Shown piece after piece: positions 8,351 through 18,888 of a stretch of 64,000 nucleotides of DNA. The stretch's first letter is position 1. Every line of letters begins with the position of its first letter. A model generated the notes under the pieces. That model ran no database searches. It was not told the origin of the DNA and saw nothing but the letters and a program-made list of their open reading frames with translations. Source of the stretch: Verrucomicrobiaceae bacterium (GTDB taxonomy: Bacteria; Verrucomicrobiota; Verrucomicrobiia; Verrucomicrobiales; Verrucomicrobiaceae); assembly GCA_027490195.1 (NCBI GenBank), contig JAIXYN010000069.1, positions 1 to 64,000 on the forward strand, in the 5' to 3' direction. The position numbers and the translations under genes are program-made.

Positions 8351-10789
8351 ATGATCCGTTCCGTTTTCAGCCTCTCAGCCATCTTCGTCTCCAGCCTTGG
8401 CCTTGCCGTCCGCGCAGCCGAGCCGTTGGACGCCTTCCTGGAGAAGCACTGCATCAGCTGTCATGGCCCCAAAAAGGAGAAGGGTGACCTGCGGATCGAC
8501 CAGCTTTCGCGCGATTTTAAGCTGGGTACGGACACCCATCATTGGGCGGAGATGGTTGAACAGGTGAATTCGGGCGAGATGCCCCCGAAAAAAGAGAAGC
8601 AACCGACGCAGGAGGAGATCGCGGCGTTTGTCACGAGTCTCGATTCGCGGATCAAGGAGGGCCGTGCAGCGCGGATGGCGGCGCGGCCAGCGGTGTCGCA
8701 TTACCGGCTGAGCCGGAAGGAGTATCAAAACACGGTCTATGACCTGCTCGGCGTACGATACGATCCGGCTAAGCCGGGAGAGCTGAATGAAGACACTCTG
8801 TGGCATGGTTTTGAGCGCATGGGATCGGAGCTGTCGCTTTCGCCATCGCATGTGGATCGCTATTACCGTGCGGCAGAGCTCGTGCTCGATCGCGCCTTTC
8901 CCCTCGCCGCATCCGTGGAAGCTCGCAAAGTTATCAGGACTGCTGCCGATCTCCGCTACAGCGGAGGAAAGACCCAGCAGGAGGCCCTGGACCGGTTCGG
9001 CATCAAACGGCCTCTGCGCTACCTGCTCTTCCCCGGCACCGTTCAGAATGCTTTCTCGCCCGAGTGGCTGGGGAAACCCGGGCCACAACAGAGCGGGCTC
9101 TATCGCATGCGTTTGCAAGCCAGCGGCATCCGCCCGCTCGATGGTCAGCCGGCCCACCTGAGCATAGGCAAGGTGACGGGTGAGGAGACCGTCGCGGGCC
9201 TGATCGAGTTTGACATCACGGCCCCGGAGGACAAACCGCAGGTTTACGAGTTCGAGGTGTTCCTTGAGATGCCGACGGTGCTGCACTTCTGCGTGGTGGC
9301 CACTGATGTGGTGGACCGAAGGAGCGGCGCGGCCTTCCGCAATGCTCTTGGAAGCAGGGGAGGGTATATTTTTACGCATAGCAGCGAGACACTTCTCTTG
9401 AATCCGAACGCCCCGCAGATGTTCGATGACAAAGGGAACGGCATCTTCTCGACGGTGCTCCTCGATTGGATCGAATGGGAAGGGCCACTGGAGACGGAGG
9501 CAGAAAAGTCCCGGCGCAAAGGTCTGGTACCTCCTGATGACGCGACACCTGAAGTGGTAGCTGAGCATCTGCAACGCTTTGCTGAACGCGCCTGGCGGCG
9601 TCCGGTCAAGCAGGAGGAACTGGAGGATTATTTGAAATCCTACCGCACTGAACGCGAGGCGGGCGAAAAAATGGCCGAGGCCTATCGCGTGGCGATGCAG
9701 GGCGTGCTGACCTCCCGAAACTTCATTTACCTCGTCGAGGGCGAGCCAACGGCCCGCGAGCGTCTGACCGACTGGGAACTCGCCTCAAGGCTCTCCTATT
9801 TTTTGTGGAGTTCTATGCCGGATGACGCCCTCTTCACCGCAGCCAAAGGCGGCAGCTTGAACGGCGAAGGATTGAAGAAGGAGGTTGACCGGTTGTTGAC
9901 CGACAGCCGCATCAACCGCTTCATCGACGACTTCTCCAGGCAGTGGCTGCAGCTGCACCGCGTGGGCATGTTCCCACCAGACAAGAAGCTTTATCCCAAC
10001 TACGACCTCTGGCTTGAGACAAGCATGCGCGCTGAGCCTGTGGAGTTTTTCCGTGAGATGCTCGTCAAGAATTTGCCCATGGCTAGCTTCCTTGATTCCA
10101 ACTGGACCATGGCCAATGCGCGGCTCTGCGATTTCTACGGACTGCCGGAGCCCAAGGCAGACGGTTTCCAACGCGTCTCGCTCAAGCCCGAGGACCATCG
10201 CGGCGGTCTGCTCACCATGGGGGCGGCGCTCGGGCTGACTTCTGACGGTACGCGCCACCGTCCGGTGCACCGTGGTGTCTGGCTCAGCGAAGTGATTCTG
10301 GGCAAGACGCCCCCGCCGCCCCCGGCCAACGTGCCCGCCATCGAACCCAATCCGCCGAAAAGCGCCAAGGCAACCCTCCGTGACAAACTGGAGGCGCACC
10401 GCAATGACGCGAACTGTGCCGCCTGCCACGCGAAGATCGATCCGCTCGGTTTGGCCTGGGACAACTACGATGCCATTGGGCAATGGCGCATTCGTGAGAA
10501 GGTCCCGGAGGGAGTCGGTGAGGACCCTTTGATCAGTCCCGCCGGCCTGATGCCCGACGGCCGTCCCTTCAAGGATGCCAGCGATTTCAAGCGCCTCTTG
10601 ATCGATGACCACGATAAATTTGTGCGCGCCTTCATCGAACACCTTTGCACCTACGGCCTCCGCCGCGTGCTGACCGTTGATGACGAAGACGACATCAAGG
10701 TCATCGCGGCAGAGGCGAAGAAAAACCAATACGGGGTCAAGGATATCGTCCGTGCTGTGGCGATGTCTGAACTGATGAGGAAGCGCTAA
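8351..10789 (+). CDS. DUF1592 domain-containing protein with planctomycete-type cytochrome c motif
   Basis: Signal peptide from [18 protein letters not shown] heme motif; [35 protein letters not shown]; second [22 protein letters not shown] motif. Confidence 0.92.
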   Translation: MIRSVFSLSAIFVSSLGLAVRAAEPLDAFLEKHCISCHGPKKEKGDLRIDQLSRDFKLGTDTHHWAEMVEQVNSGEMPPKKEKQPTQEEIAAFVTSLDSRIKEGRAARMAARPAVSHYRLSRKEYQNTVYDLLGVRYDPAKPGELNEDTLWHGFERMGSELSLSPSHVDRYYRAAELVLDRAFPLAASVEARKVIRTAADLRYSGGKTQQEALDRFGIKRPLRYLLFPGTVQNAFSPEWLGKPGPQQSGLYRMRLQASGIRPLDGQPAHLSIGKVTGEETVAGLIEFDITAPEDKPQVYEFEVFLEMPTVLHFCVVATDVVDRRSGAAFRNALGSRGGYIFTHSSETLLLNPNAPQMFDDKGNGIFSTVLLDWIEWEGPLETEAEKSRRKGLVPPDDATPEVVAEHLQRFAERAWRRPVKQEELEDYLKSYRTEREAGEKMAEAYRVAMQGVLTSRNFIYLVEGEPTARERLTDWELASRLSYFLWSSMPDDALFTAAKGGSLNGEGLKKEVDRLLTDSRINRFIDDFSRQWLQLHRVGMFPPDKKLYPNYDLWLETSMRAEPVEFFREMLVKNLPMASFLDSNWTMANARLCDFYGLPEPKADGFQRVSLKPEDHRGGLLTMGAALGLTSDGTRHRPVHRGVWLSEVILGKTPPPPPANVPAIEPNPPKSAKATLRDKLEAHRNDANCAACHAKIDPLGLAWDNYDAIGQWRIREKVPEGVGEDPLISPAGLMPDGRPFKDASDFKRLLIDDHDKFVRAFIEHLCTYGLRRVLTVDDEDDIKVIAAEAKKNQYGVKDIVRAVAMSELMRKR

Positions 10790-10816
10790 CAAGACCCCGC
10801 TAGGCATCGTCATTCC

Positions 10817-13426
10817 ATGAGCGTTCAATTTCGTCATCTCGCCTTCGCCTTCCTTCTGCTCAAAGGAACTTTGTTGCGCGCTGAACTCTCTGCAAACTCA
10901 GCCGTCAGCGCCGTGCTGCCGCTTTCCTTCATCGAAAAGCACTGCGCGGACTGCCATGACGAGACCACGAAGAAAGGCGATTTCAGGGTGGACTTGTTGG
11001 GCAAGAATCTCACGGACTCGGCGAGTCATAAGGCATGGAGTCGGGTGCTCGCGCGGGTGGAAAGCGGCGAGATGCCTCCCCCAAAAAAAGAGCGCCCCGC
11101 AGAGGAGGATATCCTCGCGGCGCTCGGAGCACTGAAGAGCGCCTTTCACAAAGATGCACTGGCCAATTACGGTGAAACCGGCCGCGTGCGTGTGCGCCGT
11201 CTCAACCGGCTCGAATACGAAAACACCGTGCGCGACCTGCTCGGCATCGACACGCCGCTGCGGGATCTTTTGCCGGAGGATGACCTGCGCGATGGTTTTA
11301 GCAATCAAACGGCAGCGCTGAGCATCTCGCCGGTCCACATTCAGCAATACATGGCAGCGGCGGATCGCGCGCTCGAAGCGGCTAGCGTCCGCCAGGCTAA
11401 GCCAGAGACCAAAATGCATCGTTTTGCCTTCAATCATGAGGCAGAGAAGCCTTGGTCCGCCTACGCTCACAACCGGTTGCAGTGCAACCTGCATGGCGAG
11501 GATCTGCACTTCTTCCTCGACACCCACATCGAGGTGCCCGTTGCCTTGCGCCAGTTCGAAGCGGTGACACGTGAAACACCAGGCACGTTTCGCATTCGCA
11601 TCACCACGGAAGCGCTCGACACCACAGGCGGCGAGGATCTCATTTACAGCGTGTGGCTCGCTTCGGGTGGCAAGCGACGCGAGTTGCTCGGCCACTTCGA
11701 CGCGAAGCATCGCCAACAGAGCGTGGTCGAGCTGACGCGTTCCTTCGACCGCGGGGAGACCCTCATCATTGCGCCCTATCGCATGGCCAAGGTGCGCATC
11801 GACGCCGGTTACAGCGTCTATGCGCCGGACAAGGTGGAGAAGATGCCCAAAGGCTGGCATTTCATCAACAATCCCAATCCACCTATTGCAACGGTGGGGC
11901 CTGCCATTGTGGTGAAGCCCTTGGAGATCACTGGTCCGCTGATCGAGAGCTGGCCGACACCAGGACACCGGCTGCTCTACGGCGACCAAGCGGAACTCGC
12001 CCCCACCGCTGAGGTCGCGAAAACGGCGCGGGTGCCGGATTCGATCCTCCGCCCCGTGCGGGCGTATCGGCAACTGAAGGATACCGTCACCGTCCGGCTA
12101 CCGGCGGAAAAATCGGAAGCGTCCATTCGCGAGGCGCTCACCCGATTCGTCGGCCGCGCGTTCCGCCGTCCTGCGACTGTCGAGGAGGTCGAGCTTTACC
12201 ACGCGATGACCCGCGACCGCCTCGCCAAGGGCGAATGTCTCGAAGTGGCGCTCAATGCCGCGCACCGTGCCGTGCTCTGCTCGCCGGAGTTTCTTTTCCT
12301 CGTCGAGCAGGGGCCGAGATTGAACAGCCACGAACTGGCCGCGCGCCTCTCCTATTTTCTGTGGCGAACTGCTCCCGACGACGGGCTGCGCAAGCTCGCG
12401 GAAAAGGGCGAGTTGACCAAACACGAAGTGCTGCGCAAACAAGCAGCCCGATTGATCGCCTCGCCGCGGTTCGATGCCTTCGTTACTGACTTTCTCGCTC
12501 AATGGCTCAACCTGCGCGAAATCGACGCCACCACGCCGGACCGCGATCTTTTTCCCGAGTATTTTGAAAGCATCGGAGACGGTCGGCAGGATGTGTTTCT
12601 GCATGACTCGCTGGTCGGGGAGACGCGCACCTATTTCCGCGATCTCGTGGAGCGTGATCTCGGCGCGGCGATGCTTGTTTCGGCACCATACGCCTATCTC
12701 AATCAACGTTTGGCTGAGCACTACGAACTGCCGCCAGTGAAAGGCGCTGCCCTGCGACGCATCACTTTGCCCGCTGACAGTGTGCGCGGTGGATTGCTCA
12801 CGCAGGCGAGCATTCTGAAGGTCACAGCCAATGGCGCGAATACTTCGCCCGTGCTGCGCGGCGTGTGGCTGCTAGAGAGGATCGTAGGCACGCCTGCTCC
12901 GCCTCCGCCGCCAAATGTCGGAGCCATCGAGCCCGACACGCGGGGTGCGACCACCGTCCGCGAGCAACTAGCCAAGCACCAGTCGGTGAAGACCTGCGCA
13001 GGTTGCCATCAGAAGATCGATCCACCTGGTTTCGTGCTCGAAGCCTTTGATCCCATAGGGCGCTATCGCGAGTACTACCGCACCACCGAGACGGGTGAGA
13101 AGCTCAAAGATCTGAAGGCCTTCTTCGGGGCCCACTACGGCCATGTCAAATACCTCAAGGGTGCCACGGTGGACACGCGAAGCCAGCTGCCTGGCGGGGT
13201 CGAAGTCGCCGACGTCCGCGCCTACAAGGCGGTGCTCGCCACACGACCCGAACTGCTCGCGCGCAACTTCGTCCGCAAACTCGCCACCTTTGCCACTGGC
13301 GTGCACACGGAGGCTGGCGATGAACTCGTCATCGATGACATATTGAAAAAAACCAAGGCGTCCGGCTTTGGACTGCGCACGCTGATTCACGAAGTCGTGC
13401 AGAGCGAACTTTTCACCCAGAAATAA
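10817..13426 (+). CDS. DUF1592 domain-containing protein with planctomycete-type cytochrome c motif (second copy)
   Basis: CADCH; RRLNRLEYENTVRDLLGID; ELAARLSYFLWRTAPDD; CAGCHQKIDPPGFVLEAFDPIGRYR. Confidence 0.92.
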   Translation: MSVQFRHLAFAFLLLKGTLLRAELSANSAVSAVLPLSFIEKHCADCHDETTKKGDFRVDLLGKNLTDSASHKAWSRVLARVESGEMPPPKKERPAEEDILAALGALKSAFHKDALANYGETGRVRVRRLNRLEYENTVRDLLGIDTPLRDLLPEDDLRDGFSNQTAALSISPVHIQQYMAAADRALEAASVRQAKPETKMHRFAFNHEAEKPWSAYAHNRLQCNLHGEDLHFFLDTHIEVPVALRQFEAVTRETPGTFRIRITTEALDTTGGEDLIYSVWLASGGKRRELLGHFDAKHRQQSVVELTRSFDRGETLIIAPYRMAKVRIDAGYSVYAPDKVEKMPKGWHFINNPNPPIATVGPAIVVKPLEITGPLIESWPTPGHRLLYGDQAELAPTAEVAKTARVPDSILRPVRAYRQLKDTVTVRLPAEKSEASIREALTRFVGRAFRRPATVEEVELYHAMTRDRLAKGECLEVALNAAHRAVLCSPEFLFLVEQGPRLNSHELAARLSYFLWRTAPDDGLRKLAEKGELTKHEVLRKQAARLIASPRFDAFVTDFLAQWLNLREIDATTPDRDLFPEYFESIGDGRQDVFLHDSLVGETRTYFRDLVERDLGAAMLVSAPYAYLNQRLAEHYELPPVKGAALRRITLPADSVRGGLLTQASILKVTANGANTSPVLRGVWLLERIVGTPAPPPPPNVGAIEPDTRGATTVREQLAKHQSVKTCAGCHQKIDPPGFVLEAFDPIGRYREYYRTTETGEKLKDLKAFFGAHYGHVKYLKGATVDTRSQLPGGVEVADVRAYKAVLATRPELLARNFVRKLATFATGVHTEAGDELVIDDILKKTKASGFGLRTLIHEVVQSELFTQK

Positions 13427-13433
13427 GCATTGT

Positions 13434-14747
13434 ATGAAACCGATCTCACGCCGCCTCTTCCTGCGAAACTCCGGCATCGCCCTTGGTTTACCGATGCTCG
13501 AGTCCATGCTGCCAGCGGGCCGTCTCGCGGCTGCTCCTGCCTCTGCGCCCCGCCGCATGGTGTGTATCGGCGTGCCCTTCGGCTTCGATCCCACGGCCTT
13601 CGTGCCCAGCACCACTGGCCGTGATTACACGCTGCCTGCGCACCTCACGCAGCTTGCGGCCTTTCGCGATGACTTCACGGTGATCAGTGGCCTGAGCCAT
13701 CCCAACACTGGCGGTGGTGGACACAAGGCGGAGGCTGTCATGCTCACTGGCGCGCCTTATCCCGATTACTCGTACAATTTGAAAAACACCATCTCGGTGG
13801 ATCAGGCCTTTGCTGCCAAGTTTCGCGGTGAGACCCGCTACGAGAGCTTCGCCTTGACCACGCAAGGCGGTTCGCTCTCCGTCACTGCCAATGGCGTTAC
13901 CATTCCCGCCATCGACCGGCCCTCGGCAGTCTTCAAGAAGCTCTTCCTCGCTGCCACTCCCGCCGAGATGGATGTCGAGATGCGCCGCATTGATGAAGGT
14001 CGCAGCATGCTCGATTTCGTGGGTGATCGCGCCAAGAGGCTCAATCGCCAGATCAGCAGTGCCGACCGCCAACGCGTCGAGGAATACTTTGAATCCGTCC
14101 GCGACGTGGAACGTCAGCTCCAGATGGCCCGTGAGTGGGTGAATCGCCCAAAGCCCAAGGCCATCGGCAGCGAACCCAAAGACATCGGCGACAACCAGCA
14201 GCAAAAGGCGAAGTTTCAGCTCATGATCGACATGATCCACCTCGCATTGGTTACCGACTCGACCCGCGCTGTGAGCCTCATGACCTTCGGCATGCATCAC
14301 GACCTCTCCCATCACGGCAAAGAGCCGAAAAAGCTCGCTGCGTGCCGCCAAGTCGAGGTGGAACTCATCCAGGCCTTTGGCGGCCTGCTTGGAAAGCTGA
14401 AGAGCGCCAAAGAAGGTGCCACCACTCTGCTCGACTCCACCATGGTCATGATGACCAGTAACCTGCGCGATGGAAACACCCACTGGACCTACAACCTGCC
14501 CGCCATACTCGCTGGCGGCGGCTTCCGCCACGGCCAGCACCTCGCCTTCAACCAACCCTATCTCGATGAAGTGAAGCTGGAACTCAACGCAACAGATGGG
14601 AAGAAGATCAATCCCGAGAAAAAGATCCCCCTCATGGGCAAGGACCAACAACCGCTCTGCAATCTCTACACTTCGATGCTGCGAAAAAGCGGCGTTGAAA
14701 TCGAGCGCTTCAGCACCGCTACGGGGCCGCTGGAGGGGCTTGCATAG
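13434..14747 (+). CDS. DUF1552 domain-containing protein, Tat-type leader
   Basis: [83 protein letters not shown]. Confidence 0.92.
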   Translation: MKPISRRLFLRNSGIALGLPMLESMLPAGRLAAAPASAPRRMVCIGVPFGFDPTAFVPSTTGRDYTLPAHLTQLAAFRDDFTVISGLSHPNTGGGGHKAEAVMLTGAPYPDYSYNLKNTISVDQAFAAKFRGETRYESFALTTQGGSLSVTANGVTIPAIDRPSAVFKKLFLAATPAEMDVEMRRIDEGRSMLDFVGDRAKRLNRQISSADRQRVEEYFESVRDVERQLQMAREWVNRPKPKAIGSEPKDIGDNQQQKAKFQLMIDMIHLALVTDSTRAVSLMTFGMHHDLSHHGKEPKKLAACRQVEVELIQAFGGLLGKLKSAKEGATTLLDSTMVMMTSNLRDGNTHWTYNLPAILAGGGFRHGQHLAFNQPYLDEVKLELNATDGKKINPEKKIPLMGKDQQPLCNLYTSMLRKSGVEIERFSTATGPLEGLA

Positions 14748-14809
14748 TGAACAAATGCTCCATCACTCCATCCCCCTGTACGACCACTAATCACGAACCA
14801 AGCACCTCT

Positions 14810-16183
14810 ATGAACATCCAAACCCAATCCTGGCTCATCAACCGCCGCCACGCCCTCAAGGCGTTTGGCTCCTTTATCTCGCTGCCGCTGCTGGAATGCA
14901 TGGTGCCGCTGCGTGGGGCGGAGAAGGTCACGGCGACGCCGAAGCGCAGTGCTTTTATCTATCTGGCGAACGGCGTGCATTCGCTGAACTACCAGATCAC
15001 CACGCCAGGGAAGGACTACAAGTTCTCCCGTTCGCTCATGCCGCTGGAGAAGCACCGCCAGGTCATCACGCCCATCAGCGGTCTGCATCATCCAGGAAGC
15101 CTGAGTCATCACCACAACTGCATCAGCGTTTGGCTGACCGGCGGCAAGCTTGGTCCTTCGGATCGCAACACGATCTCCGTGGACCAAAAGATGGCCGAGA
15201 TCACCGCGCAGCACACGCGCTACCCATCGCTGGAGGTCGCCATCACTCAGGAATCTCTCGCCTGGACTGCGGACGGGGTTCGGCTGCCCGCGTTGCGCCG
15301 CTGCAGCGAGATCTTCTCGTCCATGTTTGCGGAACCGAAAGGCGGCGTCGCAGCCCAGCACCGGGCCTTGCGCCGCAAGGGCAGCGTGCTGGATGACAAC
15401 CTCGCCGAAGTGCGGCGGCTGGAGAAAAAAATGGGCTCTGAGGACAAAGGGCGCATGGATCAATACCTTACCTCCGTCCGCGAAGCAGAGATCCGCACAC
15501 GGCGGGCCGATGCGTGGCTCGATACGCCGCTGCCCGTCATCTCCGAGGCTGATCGTCAAAAGACCAATCGAGACATCGCTGACACCAAGGCGGGTGATTA
15601 TTTCCGGACGGTCTATGACCTCATGGTGCTGGCGTTTCAGACGGATGTGACACGCGTGGCCACCTTCAGCTTGGGTGGCGAAGGCCAGGCCATTGCCATT
15701 CCTGAAATCGGCATCACGGAGTCGCGTCATCAACTCAGCCACCACGGCGGCGATCTGGGCTACATGGAAAAGCTCACCAACTACGACACCTTCGCCATCG
15801 AGCAGTTCAGCTACTTCCTCACCCGGCTTGCGGAGACCAAGGACCTCAATGGCAACACGTTGCTCGGCTCCACCATGGCACTCTTCGGCAGCGGCATGTC
15901 TTATGGCCATAGCCATGGCAACGCCAATCTCCCGCTGGTGCTCGCCGGCGGCTCGGATCTGGGGCTGAAGCACGGTCAGCACCTGGATTTCAACCAGTCG
16001 GCCGCAGGATTCCAAGGCTACGCGCTCGGCGCAGACGGGGCGCTGACTTCCGCCCACTACCAGCTCTGCAGCCGCCCCGCGAACACGGACGCCCACATGA
16101 GCAACCTGCTCCTCCTCATGGCCCAGCGCATGGGCGTGGAGATAGACACGTTTGCGGACAGCAACAAGGTGATCGCACTATGA
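14810..16183 (+). CDS. DUF1552 domain-containing protein (second copy), Tat-type leader
   Basis: [77 protein letters not shown]. Confidence 0.92.
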   Translation: MNIQTQSWLINRRHALKAFGSFISLPLLECMVPLRGAEKVTATPKRSAFIYLANGVHSLNYQITTPGKDYKFSRSLMPLEKHRQVITPISGLHHPGSLSHHHNCISVWLTGGKLGPSDRNTISVDQKMAEITAQHTRYPSLEVAITQESLAWTADGVRLPALRRCSEIFSSMFAEPKGGVAAQHRALRRKGSVLDDNLAEVRRLEKKMGSEDKGRMDQYLTSVREAEIRTRRADAWLDTPLPVISEADRQKTNRDIADTKAGDYFRTVYDLMVLAFQTDVTRVATFSLGGEGQAIAIPEIGITESRHQLSHHGGDLGYMEKLTNYDTFAIEQFSYFLTRLAETKDLNGNTLLGSTMALFGSGMSYGHSHGNANLPLVLAGGSDLGLKHGQHLDFNQSAAGFQGYALGADGALTSAHYQLCSRPANTDAHMSNLLLLMAQRMGVEIDTFADSNKVIAL

Positions 16184-17442
16184 AAAGGTTCTTCGTTCTT
16201 GGTTCTTATTTGTGCATTCTTGGTTTTTGCGCTTCCGACGCAACTGCCGCAGACGAGCCCTTCCGTCCTGAGGCGGGGAAGTTTCCCCCTCTTGAAAAAG
16301 CGCATTCCTACCGGGGTGAACTCGTCTTTGTGGACCATGCGAACCGCCGGGGTAGCCTGCGTGTGGCAGGGGCGGGGACGTATTTCCGCAATGCCCCGCA
16401 CCCTTTCGCTATGCTACCTTATGGTATCGTTCGCTATCACGGAGCACCGGCGGATCTCCGGGACATTCCGCTCGGAACCGTGATGCACGTTCGTGCCTTT
16501 CTTCCCCCGGACCCCAAGGTCTCCGCAGTGCCGGTTTTGCCGTTTGATAACAAGGATAAGATTGCGGGCTACAGTGGCACCGGTGTGGCTCCGGCTGAGA
16601 ACCACGTTCTGCTGCTTGAGGATGAGCCCAGCCACTGCCTGCGCGAAGGATTGGTCTGGAAACTCAAGGAACTGGAGATCAAGAACAGCGAGGGGATGAT
16701 CATCGCCAGTTGCGTACCCAAGGCTGGCGCAGATGGCAAGGCCAGCGAGAAAAAGCTGACCTTCGACGCCGCCACCACCATCTGGCGCGGGCGTGAACGC
16801 CTTGGGATCGCCGACTTGATCGCGGAGGGCATCTGGCCCGCCAGCGGGAAGAAATCGCTCGAAGGCCAGGTCGTCCAACTCGGGATTACCTGGAAGCCCA
16901 CGCCCGATGGTGTGTTCACCCGCTTCCACATCTCGGACATTTGGTTGGACGAGACGGCCACGCAGCGCGCCGCTCAAATTCAAACCGAGGTTCACAAGGC
17001 CTTCATCCGCAGCCGCTGGATGCCAGCCTGGGTGGATGCCGTGGAGTATGGCAAGTTCGGTCGCGCCACCGTGACCGCGACTTTGTTTGGCGGAATGAAC
17101 GCCTCTCTCTACGCGGATTTCCAGAAAGGCGGCCAGGTCCTGATGAACGGGGCCGAGAATACCCTGAAGCATGCAGGCGGCGGCTATGGCCCCGCGCACA
17201 TGGCCTCCAAAGGCGCTGTCCTCGATGTGACGAAGGTTTCTGGAGAAGCTCCTCTGGGCAGCAGCGGTATTCAGATCCGCTTTGAGACGGACCTCGTCAT
17301 CGAAGGCATTCGTGCTGCGCGAGTCGTCCGCGTCCGTCCTGCGGGCTGGCCTCAGGTGCAAGTGCCCCGGGAGGAATACGTGGGCGATGGCTCTGGTGCT
17401 GAGGACCGTTTCCCGACTCCGGTCATCTTTCCCAAGTACTGA
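16180..17442 (+). CDS. exported protein of unknown function, paralog 1 (translationally coupled to DUF1552 gene)
   Basis: Signal peptide [28 protein letters not shown] overlap with preceding stop; highly similar to the next gene. Confidence 0.85.
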   Translation: MKRFFVLGSYLCILGFCASDATAADEPFRPEAGKFPPLEKAHSYRGELVFVDHANRRGSLRVAGAGTYFRNAPHPFAMLPYGIVRYHGAPADLRDIPLGTVMHVRAFLPPDPKVSAVPVLPFDNKDKIAGYSGTGVAPAENHVLLLEDEPSHCLREGLVWKLKELEIKNSEGMIIASCVPKAGADGKASEKKLTFDAATTIWRGRERLGIADLIAEGIWPASGKKSLEGQVVQLGITWKPTPDGVFTRFHISDIWLDETATQRAAQIQTEVHKAFIRSRWMPAWVDAVEYGKFGRATVTATLFGGMNASLYADFQKGGQVLMNGAENTLKHAGGGYGPAHMASKGAVLDVTKVSGEAPLGSSGIQIRFETDLVIEGIRAARVVRVRPAGWPQVQVPREEYVGDGSGAEDRFPTPVIFPKY

Positions 17443-17515
17443 TCTCTTCACTCTCTTGGTTCTTTGTCGGCCCGAAATACGCCGAATCGGGAGCAAAGAC
17501 CCAAGAACATGGACC

Positions 17516-18775
17516 ATGAAACTCACTCTTCTCAGCGCCTTTTTGGGCGTGCTCACCATCACCGCACCTGCTGCAGACGAGCCGTTCCGGCCTGTGGCGG
17601 GGAAGTTTCCCTCTGTGGAAAAAGCGCACTCCTATCGGGGAGAACTGGTGTTTGTGGACCATGCGAACCGCCGGGGCAGCCTGCGCGTGCAAGGGGTGGG
17701 CACGTTTCGCCGGAATGATCCGCAGCCTTTCGCCATGCTGCCTTATGGCATCATTCGGTATCACGGGGAACCGGCGGATCTCCGGGACATCCCGCTCGGC
17801 ACCGTGATGCACGTCCGGGCCTTTCTTCCCCCGGACCCCAAGATCTCCGCCGTGCCGGTGCTGCCGGTCAACAACAAGGACAAAGACATGGACCACAATC
17901 GGGGCTCCGGTGTTGCCCCCGCCGAGAATCATGTTCTCCTGCTTGAAGACGAGCCTAGCCACTGCCTGCGCGAGGGCAAAGTCTGGAAACTGAAGGAAGT
18001 GGACCTCAAGAACAACGAGGGAATGATCATCGCCAGTCGCGAACCCAAAGCAGGCGGAGACGGCAAGGCCAGAGAGGAAAATCTGACCTTGGATGCAGCC
18101 ACTCGCATCTGGCGTGGTCGCGAATGCCTCACGCCCGAAGAACTCGTCGCCGAGGGCATCTGGCCGGCCAGCGGTAAGAAATTGCTCGGTGGTCAGGCCG
18201 TCCTGCTGGGGATTATGTGGAAGCCTACACCCGGCGGTGTGTTCACCCGCTTCCATATCTCGGACATCTGGCTGGACGACGCCGCCATGCAACGCGCCGC
18301 GCATAACCAAACCGAGGCGCACAAGGTTTTCATTCGCAACCGCTGGATGCCCGCATGGGTGGATGCCGTCGAGTATGGCAAGTTTGGTCGCGCCACAGTG
18401 ACCGTGACTCTGTTTGGCGGCATGGACCCCACACTCTACGCCGATTTCAAGAAGGGCATACAGGCTCTGATGAATGGAGCTGAAAACACGCTGAAGCATA
18501 CCGAAGGGGGCACTGCTGGACCCGCGCAAATGGCGGCCCGAGGCTCCATCCTCGAAGTCACGAAGATACCCGGAGACGTCCCTATGGGCAGCAGTGGCAT
18601 CCAGATCCGTTTTGACACGGATCTCATCACCGAAGGCATGCGACCCACCCGAATCGTCCGCATCCGTCCTGCGGACTGGCCTGACGTCCACATGCCGCGT
18701 GAGGAGTACCTCAACGGAGGGAGCGTTAGCCTTGAAGATCGCTTTCCGACGCCAGCCATCTTTCCGAAGTACTGA
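17516..18775 (+). CDS. exported protein of unknown function, paralog 2
   Basis: [58 protein letters not shown]; near co-linear with paralog 1 to the shared C-terminus DRFPTP(V/A)IFPKY. Confidence 0.87.
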   Translation: MKLTLLSAFLGVLTITAPAADEPFRPVAGKFPSVEKAHSYRGELVFVDHANRRGSLRVQGVGTFRRNDPQPFAMLPYGIIRYHGEPADLRDIPLGTVMHVRAFLPPDPKISAVPVLPVNNKDKDMDHNRGSGVAPAENHVLLLEDEPSHCLREGKVWKLKEVDLKNNEGMIIASREPKAGGDGKAREENLTLDAATRIWRGRECLTPEELVAEGIWPASGKKLLGGQAVLLGIMWKPTPGGVFTRFHISDIWLDDAAMQRAAHNQTEAHKVFIRNRWMPAWVDAVEYGKFGRATVTVTLFGGMDPTLYADFKKGIQALMNGAENTLKHTEGGTAGPAQMAARGSILEVTKIPGDVPMGSSGIQIRFDTDLITEGMRPTRIVRIRPADWPDVHMPREEYLNGGSVSLEDRFPTPAIFPKY

Positions 18776-18888
18776 TGCTTCTTGGTTCCTCGTTGTCCAG
18801 AGAGACGCCGAACTGCGTGCCCCTGGATCAATCTGGCAGCAGGTGCTGTGCTGGCGCATTTCAATGATTGATGCTAACTTGCCGCTTT

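Noticed and set aside
13488-14651. 387-aa minus-strand ORF opposite DUF1552
   Set aside because: Shadow ORF of a recognisable DUF1552 gene
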